Assembly: GCF_000243075.1 (NCBI RefSeq)
Contig: NC_016745.1
Coordinates: 3,055,001 to 3,119,000, forward strand
Source: Oceanimonas sp. GK1
GTDB taxonomy: Bacteria; Pseudomonadota; Gammaproteobacteria; Enterobacterales; Aeromonadaceae
Length of the DNA stretch: 64,000 nucleotides
Reading direction: 5' to 3'
Part shown: piece after piece, positions 1 to 8,101 of the stretch
Numbering within the stretch: position 1 is the first letter of the stretch
Layout of the letters: the number at the start of each line of letters is the position of its first letter
The notes under the pieces: model-generated
Told to the model about the DNA's origin: nothing
Database searches by the model: none
Seen by the model: the letters and a program-made list of their open reading frames with translations, nothing else
Made by a program: the position numbers and the translations under genes

Positions 1-214
1 CCAGATCCTCGCTGGCGCCGGTTTCCACCGCCGTCATCAGGCCGGAGGCCTGTACCTGCTCGTGGTTGATGGCCCGCACCGTGGTTTTCATCAGCTCGCC
101 AAAGGAGCCCGGCTCCGCCGACGGAGTAATGGCGGTGCCGCCCTGGGCCTGTTGCTGCAACTGGCTGAGACGCACCAGCATGGCCTGCTGGGCACTTTCG
201 GGGGAAATGGTCAT
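1..214 (-). CDS. fliE: Flagellar hook-basal body protein FliE (C-terminus off the window)
   Basis: FliE joins the MS ring to the flagellar rod. Only the first 71 codons are inside the window. The protein starts MTISPESAQQAML and continues with the FliE-type stretch FGELMKTTVRAINHEQVQAS. The ATG at 214-212 is preceded by AGGAG seven bases upstream, inside the end of lafK, and lies only two bases after the lafK stop, so the genes are probably translationally linked. The order motY-lafK-fliE is that of Vibrio and Aeromonas lateral flagellar clusters. The remaining basal-body genes (fliF, fliG and so on) would be expected beyond the left edge. Confidence 0.85.
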   Translation of the reverse strand, partial: MTISPESAQQAMLVRLSQLQQQAQGGTAITPSAEPGSFGELMKTTVRAINHEQVQASGLMTAVETGASEDL

Positions 215-216
215 GG

Positions 217-1563
217 TCAGGCTCCTGTGGCGCGGTCGATGTCAATGCCCTGCTCACGCATGGCGGCCAGCTTGTAGCGCAGTGCCCGGGTGGTCAGCCC
301 CAGGGCTTCGGCGGTACGGGAACGGTGGCCGCTGTGCCGGCGCAGCACCTGCAATACGTAGTCGAATTCGGCGCGCTGACGGCTGGCCTGCAGCCCTTCG
401 GCAGCGGGCTCCGCCGCCGGCTGACTCAGGGTGATCAGGCTGTTGGCCGGGCGGGCGGCGCCGGGCAGCATCAGATCGGCCACGTCAATAATGGCGCTGC
501 GGGCCAGGATCAGCGCTCGCTGAATGACGTTTTCCAGCTCGCGAATGTTGCCCGGCCAGGGATGGCCCAGCAGGGCGCGCTCGGCGTCGGCACTGAAGCG
601 GAACGACTCGCCCTCGCCGTATTTGTGCAGAAAATGCCGGGCCAGGGGCATGATGTCTTCGACCCGCTCGCGCAGCGGCGGCCAGCCCAGGGGCAGCACG
701 TCCAGGCGGTAGAACAGATCTTCGCGGAATTCCCCGGCACTCACCGCCTCGCGCAGATCCTTGTTGCTCGCCGCCACGATGCGCACATTCAGCCGCACCT
801 TCTGGTGGCTGCCCAGGCGCTCCACTTCCCTTTCCTGCAGCACCCGCAGCAGCTTGGCCTGCAGCCCCAGGGGCATTTCGGCAATTTCATCCAGCAGAAG
901 GGTGCCGCCGTTGGCCAGCTCAAACTTGCCCGCCTGGGCCTGGGCCGCGCCGGTGTAGGCGCCCTTGCTGTAACCGAACAGCACCGCCTCCAGCATGCTT
1001 TCGGGAATGGCGGCACAGTTGACCGCCACAAAGGGGCCGTCACGGCGGTCGGACACCTGGTGAATGTAGCGGGCCAGGCACTCCTTGCCGGTACCGGACT
1101 CGCCGCCGATCAGCACCGCTGCCGGGGTTTGCGCCGCCCGGTAGGCCAGCTGCAGCACCTGCAGGCCGGCCCGAGAGCGTACCACCATGTCGCCGGTGCT
1201 GTGGCGCAGCGCCAGGCTCTGGCCCAGCACCCGCAGCAGCTGGCTGGGCTGAAACGGCTTGAGCACATAGTCGCTGGCGCCGGCGCGCAGGGCCTCGCCG
1301 GCCAGGGCGCTTTCTCCGTGTTCCACCATGGCCAGGATCACCGCCTGGGGAAAGCGGCTCACCAGGGTCTGAATGTGCCCGGCAAAACCGGGGCCGGTGT
1401 CGCTGTCCACCAGGATCACGCCCGGTTTGTGCTCACTGCGGGACAGCACCGTCATGGGCTCGATACGGTAACCTTCGGCCAGCAGGGCCCCGTGACAGAC
1501 ATCGGACAGGCCGCCCGTTGAAATCAGCCACAGCAAAGAAGAAGACTGAGTCCCCATGTTCAT
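217..1563 (-). CDS. lafK: Sigma-54-dependent lateral flagellar regulator LafK
   Basis: An NtrC-family activator of 448 residues. Residues about 1-115 form a receiver-like domain with an acidic patch at D53/D55 and a lysine in LKPF near 102. The AAA+ domain follows, with Walker A GESGTGKE at 154-161, the sigma-54 contact loop as GAYTGA at 201-206 (Tyr in place of the usual Phe, as in many family members), and Walker B TLLLDE at 221-226. A Fis-type helix-turn-helix (TAEALGLTTRALRYKL) closes the protein. The start ATG overlaps the motY stop as ATGA. In Vibrio parahaemolyticus LafK activates lateral flagellar sigma-54 promoters. The assignment to lafK rather than flrC rests on the neighbours motY, fliE and fliMNPQR-flhBA. 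Confidence 0.88.
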   Translation of the reverse strand: MNMGTQSSSLLWLISTGGLSDVCHGALLAEGYRIEPMTVLSRSEHKPGVILVDSDTGPGFAGHIQTLVSRFPQAVILAMVEHGESALAGEALRAGASDYVLKPFQPSQLLRVLGQSLALRHSTGDMVVRSRAGLQVLQLAYRAAQTPAAVLIGGESGTGKECLARYIHQVSDRRDGPFVAVNCAAIPESMLEAVLFGYSKGAYTGAAQAQAGKFELANGGTLLLDEIAEMPLGLQAKLLRVLQEREVERLGSHQKVRLNVRIVAASNKDLREAVSAGEFREDLFYRLDVLPLGWPPLRERVEDIMPLARHFLHKYGEGESFRFSADAERALLGHPWPGNIRELENVIQRALILARSAIIDVADLMLPGAARPANSLITLSQPAAEPAAEGLQASRQRAEFDYVLQVLRRHSGHRSRTAEALGLTTRALRYKLAAMREQGIDIDRATGA

Positions 1564-2420
1564 GATGCTTGCTCCGCCTTGATAAGAGAAATAACGACGC
1601 GCCGGTTCTGGTAACGGCCGGCGGGGGTGGAGTTGTCGGTTGCAGGATAGGCTTCACCAAAGGCGCGAATGGCCATCGGCAGCGCAGGATGGAAGCGGCG
1701 CAGCTCATCGGCCACGCGCTCGGCCCGTTGCCGGGAGATCTCAAGGTTCAGGGCCTCGTCGCCGCGGTTGTCGGTATGGGATTCCAGCAGCAGGGACGCC
1801 GGTTTGCGCTCACCGATATGGGCGGCCAGGGCCGCCAGTTGCCGGCGCTGCTCCGGGCTCAGCGCCCGGGTGCCACTCTGAAAGTGCAGGGTCAGACGCT
1901 CGCCGTTAAAGGCGCGATCCACACCGCCCTCGCCCCGGCACAGCCGAAAGTCGTTGTGGGCCTGCTGAAAATGAATGCCGGAGATCACCAGCCGGTGGGG
2001 GTTGCCCGGTGCGGAAATGGCCAGCCAGCGGCCGTCGGCCAGGGCATGGAGCGCCTCGGGAATGTGCTGGTCAAAACGCAGTTGCTGGCGCTGCCAGTGG
2101 CTTTGAGCCAGGGGCTGCTCGGTCGCCGGCTGCCAGGGGGCCGACACCACCGACAGGGTGGTCTGACCGCCCTGTATGCCCCGGGCGTGCCAGTTCACTT
2201 CCAGCACCGGGGGTGCTTTACCGTTGGCGCTGAAACGGGCGGTGGCCACCTGCTCGATAGCATGTTCCAGCACACAACGGGAGGCCGTGCGTTCGGCGCG
2301 CCAGGCAGCCTGATCCAGATCGGTCGCGTAATCGGCGACGACCCCGGGGCTGCCCAGCAACACACCAAGGCAGGCCATGCCTTTCAGTGTTGCAAGGTTG
2401 TTCATGTTGCTTCTTGTCAT
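1560..2420 (-). CDS. motY: Sodium-type flagellar motor ring protein MotY
   Basis: A 286-residue secreted protein with an N-terminal hydrophobic signal sequence ending near GVVA, a MotY-type N-terminal domain, and a C-terminal OmpA-like peptidoglycan-binding domain containing LESHTDNRGDEALNLEISRQ. MotY forms the T ring that helps anchor stator units around the motor. A second possible start lies five codons inside (ATG at 2405); neither start has a strong ribosome-binding site. It is the first gene of the motY-lafK-fliE unit and sits directly downstream of a c-di-GMP riboswitch. Lateral flagella are usually proton-driven but their clusters carry a motY in Vibrio, so the name does not settle the coupling ion. 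Confidence 0.85.
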   Translation of the reverse strand: MTRSNMNNLATLKGMACLGVLLGSPGVVADYATDLDQAAWRAERTASRCVLEHAIEQVATARFSANGKAPPVLEVNWHARGIQGGQTTLSVVSAPWQPATEQPLAQSHWQRQQLRFDQHIPEALHALADGRWLAISAPGNPHRLVISGIHFQQAHNDFRLCRGEGGVDRAFNGERLTLHFQSGTRALSPEQRRQLAALAAHIGERKPASLLLESHTDNRGDEALNLEISRQRAERVADELRRFHPALPMAIRAFGEAYPATDNSTPAGRYQNRRVVISLIKAEQAS

Positions 2421-2425
2421 TTACT

Positions 2426-2444
2426 GCCGGCACAAAGTACCGGC
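2426..2444 (-). promoter_or_regulatory. Small hairpin just ahead of motY
   Basis: On the minus strand GCCGG and CCGGC (2440-2444 and 2426-2430) can pair around a nine-base loop, ending five bases before the motY ATG at 2420. This would occlude the initiation region, so it is a candidate translational expression platform for the upstream riboswitch. The pairing is seen directly; the role is inference. Confidence 0.3.
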
Positions 2445-2514
2445 CCGGCACCAGGCCAGGATGTGAAGTAACGCTGAGAAAGGTTTTACAGGTGGCGAAA
2501 CGCCGGAAGGTAAC

Positions 2515-2608
2515 CTGCCTTGGCGGCCCCGCTATCCTAGGAACATGGTTCCCTTAGACCGGAAGCTTTGCGTCCTGCGCTTTCACGCAGTTTGCCCTTG
2601 TCATCAGC
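2515..2608 (-). ncRNA. Cyclic-di-GMP-I riboswitch (GEMM-I) in the motY-lafK-fliE leader
   Basis: Read on the minus strand, the segment carries the GEMM-I landmarks in order. They are AAGGGCAAAC; a six-pair stem CTGCGT/GCGCAG capped by a GAAA tetraloop; GGACGCAAAGC; CCGGTCTAAG opening the second helix; a GGAAC/GTTCC hairpin with loop CAT; then CCTAGGATAGCGGGGC. These match the conserved tetraloop, its CCTAA/TAGG-type receptor, and the ligand pocket residues of the Vibrio Vc2 aptamer. The outer P1 pairing is not obvious. The aptamer begins about 190 bases before motY and follows the flhA terminator, so it lies in the leader of motY-lafK-fliE. Whether the platform acts on transcription or translation is not clear from the sequence. 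Confidence 0.9.
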
Positions 2609-2624
2609 AATCGTATTTCTGTGC

Positions 2625-2637
2625 GTCAATATTTGAC
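2625..2637. promoter_or_regulatory. Palindrome GTCAATATTTGAC upstream of the riboswitch
   Basis: GTCAA-TAT-TTGAC is a perfect five-base inverted repeat between the flhA terminator and the riboswitch, where the motY promoter should lie. On the minus strand a TTGACG hexamer overlaps it but no convincing -10 follows, and no sigma-54 spacing (GG-N10-GC) was found here. It may be an operator; the bound protein is unknown. Confidence 0.3.
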
Positions 2638-2638
2638 T

Positions 2639-2670
2639 AAAAAAACAAGGACTTTGCAACCCTGTCCTTG
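2639..2670 (-). terminator. Rho-independent terminator after flhA
   Basis: On the minus strand the seven-pair stem CAAGGAC/GTCCTTG (2664-2670 with 2646-2652) is followed at once by seven T residues. It lies 55 bases after the flhA stop and separates the fliM-flhA unit from motY-lafK-fliE. Confidence 0.85.
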
Positions 2671-2724
2671 ATTTTATTGGGGGTATTGGCCTCAGGAAAC
2701 CGGGCTTCCCCGGGGCCGGCCTCC

Positions 2725-4797
2725 TCAGCCCAGGGTGCCGACCACGTCAATCTGAATGTGCTCGGGCACCTCGTTGTAGGACAGCACCTTGAGGCCTTTG
2801 GCGAACACGGCGCCGTAACGGGCCAGCAGCGGACGCAACTGGGGCATCACCAGCAGCACCGCCGGCACGCCCTGCTCCTGCAGGGTTTCGGCCACCGCCG
2901 GCATTTTCTGCTGCAGCTGGGACAGCAAATTGGGCTCGACCGGAAAGCTGTCGATGCTGGTTTTGGCATTCTGCTGCTGGGCCTGGCCCAGGGCACCGAG
3001 CAGGGTCTGCTCCAGGGTGTCGGCCAGGGTAAAGGCACTCAACACGCCGCGTTCTCCCATGATCTGGCGGACAATGACCCGCTTCAGAGCACAACGTACA
3101 TCCGCCGCCAACAGCACGGGATCCTTGGTGATCTCGGCCCCTTCCACCAGGGCGGTGGCGATGGTGACCACGTCCGCCAGACTAACCTGCTCCTTCAACA
3201 GGTAGCGGAACACCCTGAGCAGCAGCACCGGCGGCACCGCCTCGGCCAGCAGCTCGGCGAGCTTGGGCGCCTGCTGCTGCAGCCGCTCCTGCCAGCGGCT
3301 CACGTCATCCAGCACCAGCAGCTCCGGCAGGTGCTCGCGCATCAGCTTGCTGACGTGGGTGGCCACCACGCTGGCGGAGTCCACCACCGCATAGCCGTAG
3401 TTCAGCGCCTTGGCCTTGTTGCCCGGCTCGATCCACACCGCCGGCATGCCGTAGGCGGGATCCTGGGTCAGCTCGCCGTCCACCTCGCCGTAGGTCTCCC
3501 CCTTGTTGATGGCCAGCATACGCTCGCCGTCGGCGCTGCCACTGGCCATCACCACCCCGGCCAGCTTGATGCGGTACTCCTGGGGCGACAGTTGCAGGTT
3601 GTCGCGCACCCGCACCTCGGGCAGCAGAAAGCCGGCCTGCTCCGACAGGCTCTTGCGCACCCCGCGAATACGGCCCAGCAGGGGCGCGCCCTGCTCCTCA
3701 TTCACCAGGTTGACCAGCCGGTAGCCCAGCTCCAGGGTCAGCAGATCCACCGCAGGCAGATCCTGCCAGCCGAGCGCGGTATCCTGCTCCCGGGCCAGCA
3801 GGGTCTCGGCCTGCTCCAGGGGATCGGCCTGAGTGGCCCGGGACTGCTGCAGACGCCAGGCCACGTAGCCCAGTACGGCGGCAAACAGCAGAAACACCAG
3901 GGTCGGCATGCCGGGCACCAGCCCCAGGATCAGCATGACGGCGGCGCCGGTCCATACCACCTTGGGCGACGCCAGCAGTTGCTGGCCCACCTGGGACGAC
4001 ATGTCACTGTCGTCGTTGACCCGGGTCACGATAATGGCGGCGGCGGTGGCCAGCAGCAGCGAGGGGATCTGGGCCACCAGGCCGTCCCCTATGGTCAGCA
4101 GGGCAAAGCGCTGGAAGGCCTCGGCGGCGCTCAGTTGATACTGGAACATGCCGATCATGAAGCCGCCCAGCAGGTTGATGAACAGGATCAGCAGGCCGGC
4201 GATGGCATCCCCGCGCACGAACTTGGAAGCCCCGTCCATGGAGCCGTAGAAGTCGGCTTCCCGGGCCACTTCCTGCCGGCGGTGGCGGGCCTGCTCCTGA
4301 TCGATGGCGCCGGCGTTAAGGTCGGCGTCAATGGCCATCTGCTTGCCCGGCAGGGCGTCCAGGGTAAAGCGCGCCGCCACTTCCGATATCCGCTCGCCGC
4401 CCTTGGTGATCACCACAAAGTTGATGATCATCAGGATCACGAACACCACCATGCCCACCACGTAGTTGCCGCCGATCACCACCTCGCCAAAGGCTTCAAT
4501 CACCTTGCCCGCCGCTCCCGCCCCCTCGTGGCCGCTGAGCAGCACCACCCGGGTCGAGGCCACGTTGAGGGTCAGCCGCATCAGGGTGGCCACCAGCAGC
4601 ACGGTGGGAAACACCGAAAAGTCCAGGGGCCGGCGGGCCGACACCGCCACCAGCAGCACCAGGATCGCCAGCACGATATTGAAGGTAAAAAGCGCGTCCA
4701 GCAGCCAGGGCGGCAGCGGCAATATCACCATGGCGAGCACGGCGATCAGCAGCAGGGGCACGGCCATATAGGGGCGATCAAGGCCTTTCCAGTTCAC
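2725..4797 (-). CDS. flhA: Flagellar type III export gate protein FlhA
   Basis: FlhA is the largest part of the flagellar export gate in the inner membrane and receives substrate-chaperone complexes through its cytoplasmic domain. The 690-residue length is normal. The N-terminal half is a set of hydrophobic helices beginning MAVPLLLIAVLAMVILPLPP and containing the family stretch RGDAIAGLLILFINLLGGF. The C-terminal half is soluble. It lies ten bases after flhB and is the last gene before a terminator. Gene order points to the lateral rather than the polar system. Confidence 0.93.
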   Translation of the reverse strand: MNWKGLDRPYMAVPLLLIAVLAMVILPLPPWLLDALFTFNIVLAILVLLVAVSARRPLDFSVFPTVLLVATLMRLTLNVASTRVVLLSGHEGAGAAGKVIEAFGEVVIGGNYVVGMVVFVILMIINFVVITKGGERISEVAARFTLDALPGKQMAIDADLNAGAIDQEQARHRRQEVAREADFYGSMDGASKFVRGDAIAGLLILFINLLGGFMIGMFQYQLSAAEAFQRFALLTIGDGLVAQIPSLLLATAAAIIVTRVNDDSDMSSQVGQQLLASPKVVWTGAAVMLILGLVPGMPTLVFLLFAAVLGYVAWRLQQSRATQADPLEQAETLLAREQDTALGWQDLPAVDLLTLELGYRLVNLVNEEQGAPLLGRIRGVRKSLSEQAGFLLPEVRVRDNLQLSPQEYRIKLAGVVMASGSADGERMLAINKGETYGEVDGELTQDPAYGMPAVWIEPGNKAKALNYGYAVVDSASVVATHVSKLMREHLPELLVLDDVSRWQERLQQQAPKLAELLAEAVPPVLLLRVFRYLLKEQVSLADVVTIATALVEGAEITKDPVLLAADVRCALKRVIVRQIMGERGVLSAFTLADTLEQTLLGALGQAQQQNAKTSIDSFPVEPNLLSQLQQKMPAVAETLQEQGVPAVLLVMPQLRPLLARYGAVFAKGLKVLSYNEVPEHIQIDVVGTLG

Positions 4798-4807
4798 ACT
4801 TCACCTC

Positions 4808-5938
4808 TCAATGTTGGTATTTCTCGGGAATACGGAACTCGGGCAGGGTACCGGGACGGCGCCCTCTGCCCTCGCGCCAGGCTTTCAGCTGCAGCACATG
4901 GGTCAGCACATAGGCCACGGCGCTGTACAGGCCCGCCGGCACCTGCTGATCCACCCGGGTGGAGTAATACAGGGCCCGGGTCAGGGGCGGCAGGCTGATG
5001 ATGTCGAGGTCGTACAGCCGGGCCAGCTCGCGAATGCGCGTGGCCAGGGCGTCGCTGCCCTTGGCGATGACAAAGGGCGCCTCGGCGCGCTTAGGATCGT
5101 ACTTGAGCGCCACCGCGTAGTGAGTGGGGTTGACGATCACCACATCGGCCTCCGGCACCCGCTGCTCGATGCGGCCACTGGCCATCTGAAACTGAATCTG
5201 GCGAATGCGCTGCTTGATCTCCGGCCGGCCCTCGGTGTTTTTCTGCTCTTCCTTCACTTCCTGCTTGGTCATTTTCAGTTTCTGGGTCATGGACCACTGC
5301 TGAAAAGGCACGTCGATAATGGCAATCAGCGCCAGTGCCACACACAGCGCCAGCACCGCCAGCACCAGCAGCCCCAGCCCCTGGCCAAAGCCGGTTTCCA
5401 GCGGCATGCGGCCGAGAAACACCAGCCGCTGCCACTGGCTGACCAAGAGCACCGCCAGCGTGCCCCCCAGCAGGCTGACCTTGAGCATGGACTTGAACAG
5501 CTCCACCAGCGTCTGCTTGGAGAACATGCGCTTGAGCCCGGACAGCGGATTGAGCCGGCTCAGCTTGGGCTGCAGGCTATCCCAGGAAAACAGCAGGCCG
5601 CCGGGCACCAGCCCCGACAGCACCAGCAGCACCGAGATGGTGAGAAACACCGGCAGCAAGGCCCACAGAGTCGCCATCAGCGCCTGCTCCAGCAGCTCCA
5701 GCATGCGTGCCGGCTCTTGCGTGGCCGCCGCCGGCAGCTCCATCGCCAGGGTAAACAGCCGGCGGAAAAACGCCCCCAGCGCCGCGGTCTGCCACCACAG
5801 CACCAGGCCGCCGAGCAGCAACAGCACCAGGGTGTTGAGATCCTTGGAACGGGCCACCTGGCCTTCGCGCCGAGCCTTGCGCTTGCGCTGCTCCGTGGGC
5901 TGTTCGCTTTTGTCCTGAGAGGAGTCCGGCCCGGCCAT
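4808..5938 (-). CDS. flhB: Flagellar export switch protein FlhB
   Basis: FlhB controls the change of export specificity from hook to filament. The 376-residue protein has the usual charged N-terminus (EQPTEQRKRKARREGQVARS), four membrane segments, and a cytoplasmic domain with the self-cleavage motif NPTH at 270-273, so the switch should work. Its ATG directly abuts the fliR stop, and flhA follows after ten bases. Confidence 0.94.
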   Translation of the reverse strand: MAGPDSSQDKSEQPTEQRKRKARREGQVARSKDLNTLVLLLLGGLVLWWQTAALGAFFRRLFTLAMELPAAATQEPARMLELLEQALMATLWALLPVFLTISVLLVLSGLVPGGLLFSWDSLQPKLSRLNPLSGLKRMFSKQTLVELFKSMLKVSLLGGTLAVLLVSQWQRLVFLGRMPLETGFGQGLGLLVLAVLALCVALALIAIIDVPFQQWSMTQKLKMTKQEVKEEQKNTEGRPEIKQRIRQIQFQMASGRIEQRVPEADVVIVNPTHYAVALKYDPKRAEAPFVIAKGSDALATRIRELARLYDLDIISLPPLTRALYYSTRVDQQVPAGLYSAVAYVLTHVLQLKAWREGRGRRPGTLPEFRIPEKYQH

Positions 5939-6718
5939 TTACGAACTCCACTGACGCATGAGATCAAACACGTCCTGACTGAATTCCAGGTAGCGCTGGG
6001 GAAGGTTGGCCAGCATCAGCAACAAGGACACCAGCCCCAGCATCATGGTCATGGGAAAGCCCAGGGCGAAAATATTGAGCGAGGGGGCGCTGCGGTTCAT
6101 GACGCCAAAGGTGATATTGACCAGCAGCATGGCGATCACCGCCGGCAAGGCCAGCAGCAGGGCGGCGCCGAACATCCAGCCGGCAAGGTGAATCAATACA
6201 GAAAGATCCAGCTCATACAGGCTGTGCCCCACCGGCCAGCGGCGAAAGCTCTCCACAATCACGTCCAATGCCAGCAGATGGCCGTTCCAGGCCAGGAACA
6301 GCAGCGCCACAAAAATCCACAGCAACTGGCCCAGCAGCGGCGCCGAGCCGCCATTGACCGGATCGTTCATCACCGCCATGGCCAGGCCCATCTGCATCGA
6401 TAATATCTGGCCAGCCATGGTCACCACGGTAAACAGCAGCTGCAGCATCAGCGCCAGCAGGGCGCCGAACAGCAACTGCTCCAGGGTGATCACCAGGGTG
6501 GCAAAGGAAAAGGGGTCAATTTCCGGCCCCTTTGGCAGCAGCGGCATCAGCACCATGGCCAGGGCAAAGGCCAGCAGCAAGCGGATTTGCGGGCTCAGAT
6601 GACCATCGCCGAACAGCGGTAACACCCAGAAAAACGCCGCCAGCCGGCAAAAGGGCCACCAGCCTTTGCCAATCCAGGCCATCAGCTCCGGGGTGGTCAG
6701 GCTGAGCAGGGGTGTCAT
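5939..6718 (-). CDS. fliR: Flagellar export gate protein FliR
   Basis: FliR is part of the FliPQR core channel of the flagellar exporter. The start MTPLLSLTTPELMAWI was chosen because its ATG (6718-6716) shares one base with the fliQ stop (TGATG), which gives 259 residues, normal for FliR. The reading frame is open further upstream, but that part overlaps fliQ and has no family similarity. The protein is strongly hydrophobic with the usual PLLGQ and NGGSAP stretches. Confidence 0.92.
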   Translation of the reverse strand: MTPLLSLTTPELMAWIGKGWWPFCRLAAFFWVLPLFGDGHLSPQIRLLLAFALAMVLMPLLPKGPEIDPFSFATLVITLEQLLFGALLALMLQLLFTVVTMAGQILSMQMGLAMAVMNDPVNGGSAPLLGQLLWIFVALLFLAWNGHLLALDVIVESFRRWPVGHSLYELDLSVLIHLAGWMFGAALLLALPAVIAMLLVNITFGVMNRSAPSLNIFALGFPMTMMLGLVSLLLMLANLPQRYLEFSQDVFDLMRQWSS

Positions 6719-6984
6719 CAGAGGCTTCCGGGGATCAGGGTGTAAAGCATGTCGAACAGCTCCATCAGCTCCCGCAGCAGCCAGTGGCCGGCGAAGATCA
6801 GCATCAACAGGGTCACCAGCAGCCGCGGAAAAAAGCTCAGGGTCTGCTCCTGAATTTGCGTGGCCGACTGAATAATGCTCACCACCAGCCCTACTACCAT
6901 GCCGGGAATGATCAGCACGCTGACCATGGCGATGATGGTCAGCACCGCCTGGCTGATGATGTCCACCGTCTGCTCGGGCGTCAT
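6718..6984 (-). CDS. fliQ: Flagellar export gate protein FliQ
   Basis: An 88-residue protein with two hydrophobic hairpin helices (VLTIIAMVSVLIIPGMVVGLV and a second near residues 55-70), the standard FliQ architecture. It contains the family motif SIIQSATQIQEQTLSF. It starts directly after the fliP stop and overlaps the fliR start by one base, so fliPQR are probably made together as parts of the FliPQR pore complex. Confidence 0.93.
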   Translation of the reverse strand: MTPEQTVDIISQAVLTIIAMVSVLIIPGMVVGLVVSIIQSATQIQEQTLSFFPRLLVTLLMLIFAGHWLLRELMELFDMLYTLIPGSL

Positions 6985-7719
6985 TCAGCCTCCAAAACTG
7001 CGGGCCAGGGTGCCCACCGTCATGGACCAACCGTCCACCAGCACGAACAGCATCAGCTTGAAGGGCAGCGAAATCACCAGGGGCGACAGCATCATCATGC
7101 CCATGGCCATCAGCACGCTGGCCACCACCAGGTCGATCACCAGAAAGGGAATAAACAGCATAAAGCCGATTTGAAAGGCGGTTTTCAGCTCGCTCAGCAC
7201 AAAGGCGGGGATCAGCACCTCAAAGGGCACTTCCTCCGGCGACAGATCGGTGGGCTCCTGGGCAATATTCAGGATCTGCTCCAGATCCGTTTCCCGGGTC
7301 TGGGCCAGCATAAAGGTCTGCAGCGGCGCTTTTGCCGTCATCAGTGCCTGCTCAAAACCAATGGTGCCATTGTCATAAGGCACAAAGGCGTGGTGATAGA
7401 TGTCCTGCAATACCGGCCGCATGATCAGCAACGTCAGCGACAGGGCAATGCCGATCAGCACCCGGTTGGGGGGGCTCTGCTGCAACCCAAGAGCCTGACG
7501 CAGCACCGCCAGCACCACGATAATGCGGGTAAAGCTGGTGAGCATCAGCAAAAACGCCGGCAACAAGCCCAGCGCAGTCATCAGCAGCAAAATCTGGATT
7601 TTCAGGCTGTATTCGGTGTCGCCGTCGGGCCCGGTCACCGTCAGCAGCGGCATGTCGGCCGAAGCCAGCCCCGGCAACAGGGCCAGCGCCAGCAATGCCA
7701 GCCGGTAGTTACGCTTCAT
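6985..7719 (-). CDS. fliP: Flagellar export gate protein FliP
   Basis: FliP forms most of the export pore with FliQ and FliR. The 244-residue sequence has a cleavable signal sequence (MKRNYRLALLALALLPGLASA) as is usual for FliP, then conserved stretches including LTSFTRIIVVLAVLRQALGLQ and SELKTAFQIGFMLFIPFLVID. The start lies inside the last codons of fliN, an 11-base overlap. Confidence 0.94.
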   Translation of the reverse strand: MKRNYRLALLALALLPGLASADMPLLTVTGPDGDTEYSLKIQILLLMTALGLLPAFLLMLTSFTRIIVVLAVLRQALGLQQSPPNRVLIGIALSLTLLIMRPVLQDIYHHAFVPYDNGTIGFEQALMTAKAPLQTFMLAQTRETDLEQILNIAQEPTDLSPEEVPFEVLIPAFVLSELKTAFQIGFMLFIPFLVIDLVVASVLMAMGMMMLSPLVISLPFKLMLFVLVDGWSMTVGTLARSFGG

Positions 7720-8083
7720 GCTTGCCGTCTTGGCTCGCCTGCCGGTTGAAAATGCGGGTCAGACGCACGCCGTAGCGGCCGTTGGCCACCACCACTTCGC
7801 CCTGGGCCAGCAGGGTGCCGTTCACCCGCACGTCCAGCGGTTCGCCGGCCATCTTGTTGAGTTCAATCACAGCGCCCTCGCCCGCCTGCATCAGCTCGCC
7901 CAGGCTGACCTCGGCGCTGGCCACTTCCAGTGTGACCTTGACCGGCAACTGCTGAAAATAGCCCAGATCCCGGCGGTCAGCGGCCTCCATGGCCGCGCTT
8001 TCAGGCTCCATGGCCGCGTCGTTGAACAGGCTGTCGAGGTCATCTCCCAGCAACAGGCCATTGTCTTGTTGTGTGTCGGTCAT
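7709..8083 (-). CDS. fliN: Flagellar motor switch protein FliN
   Basis: FliN is the C-ring component that sits below FliM and takes part in switching and export. The 124-residue protein has an acidic variable N-terminus and a C-terminal SpoA domain from about residue 50 (LPVKVTLEVASAEVSLGEL, then GEPLDVRVNGTLLAQGEVV, then YGVRLTRIF). It follows fliM closely and overlaps fliP. Confidence 0.92.
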   Translation of the reverse strand: MTDTQQDNGLLLGDDLDSLFNDAAMEPESAAMEAADRRDLGYFQQLPVKVTLEVASAEVSLGELMQAGEGAVIELNKMAGEPLDVRVNGTLLAQGEVVVANGRYGVRLTRIFNRQASQDGKHEA

Positions 8084-8101
8084 TAGCCGCTCCGTAACTG
8101 C

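Noticed and set aside
2668-4998. A 776-codon rightward open frame opposite flhA and the start of flhB
   Set aside because: Its product is a Gln/His/Gly-rich low-complexity sequence typical of the antisense of a GC-rich gene, and flhA and flhB are well supported on the other strand.
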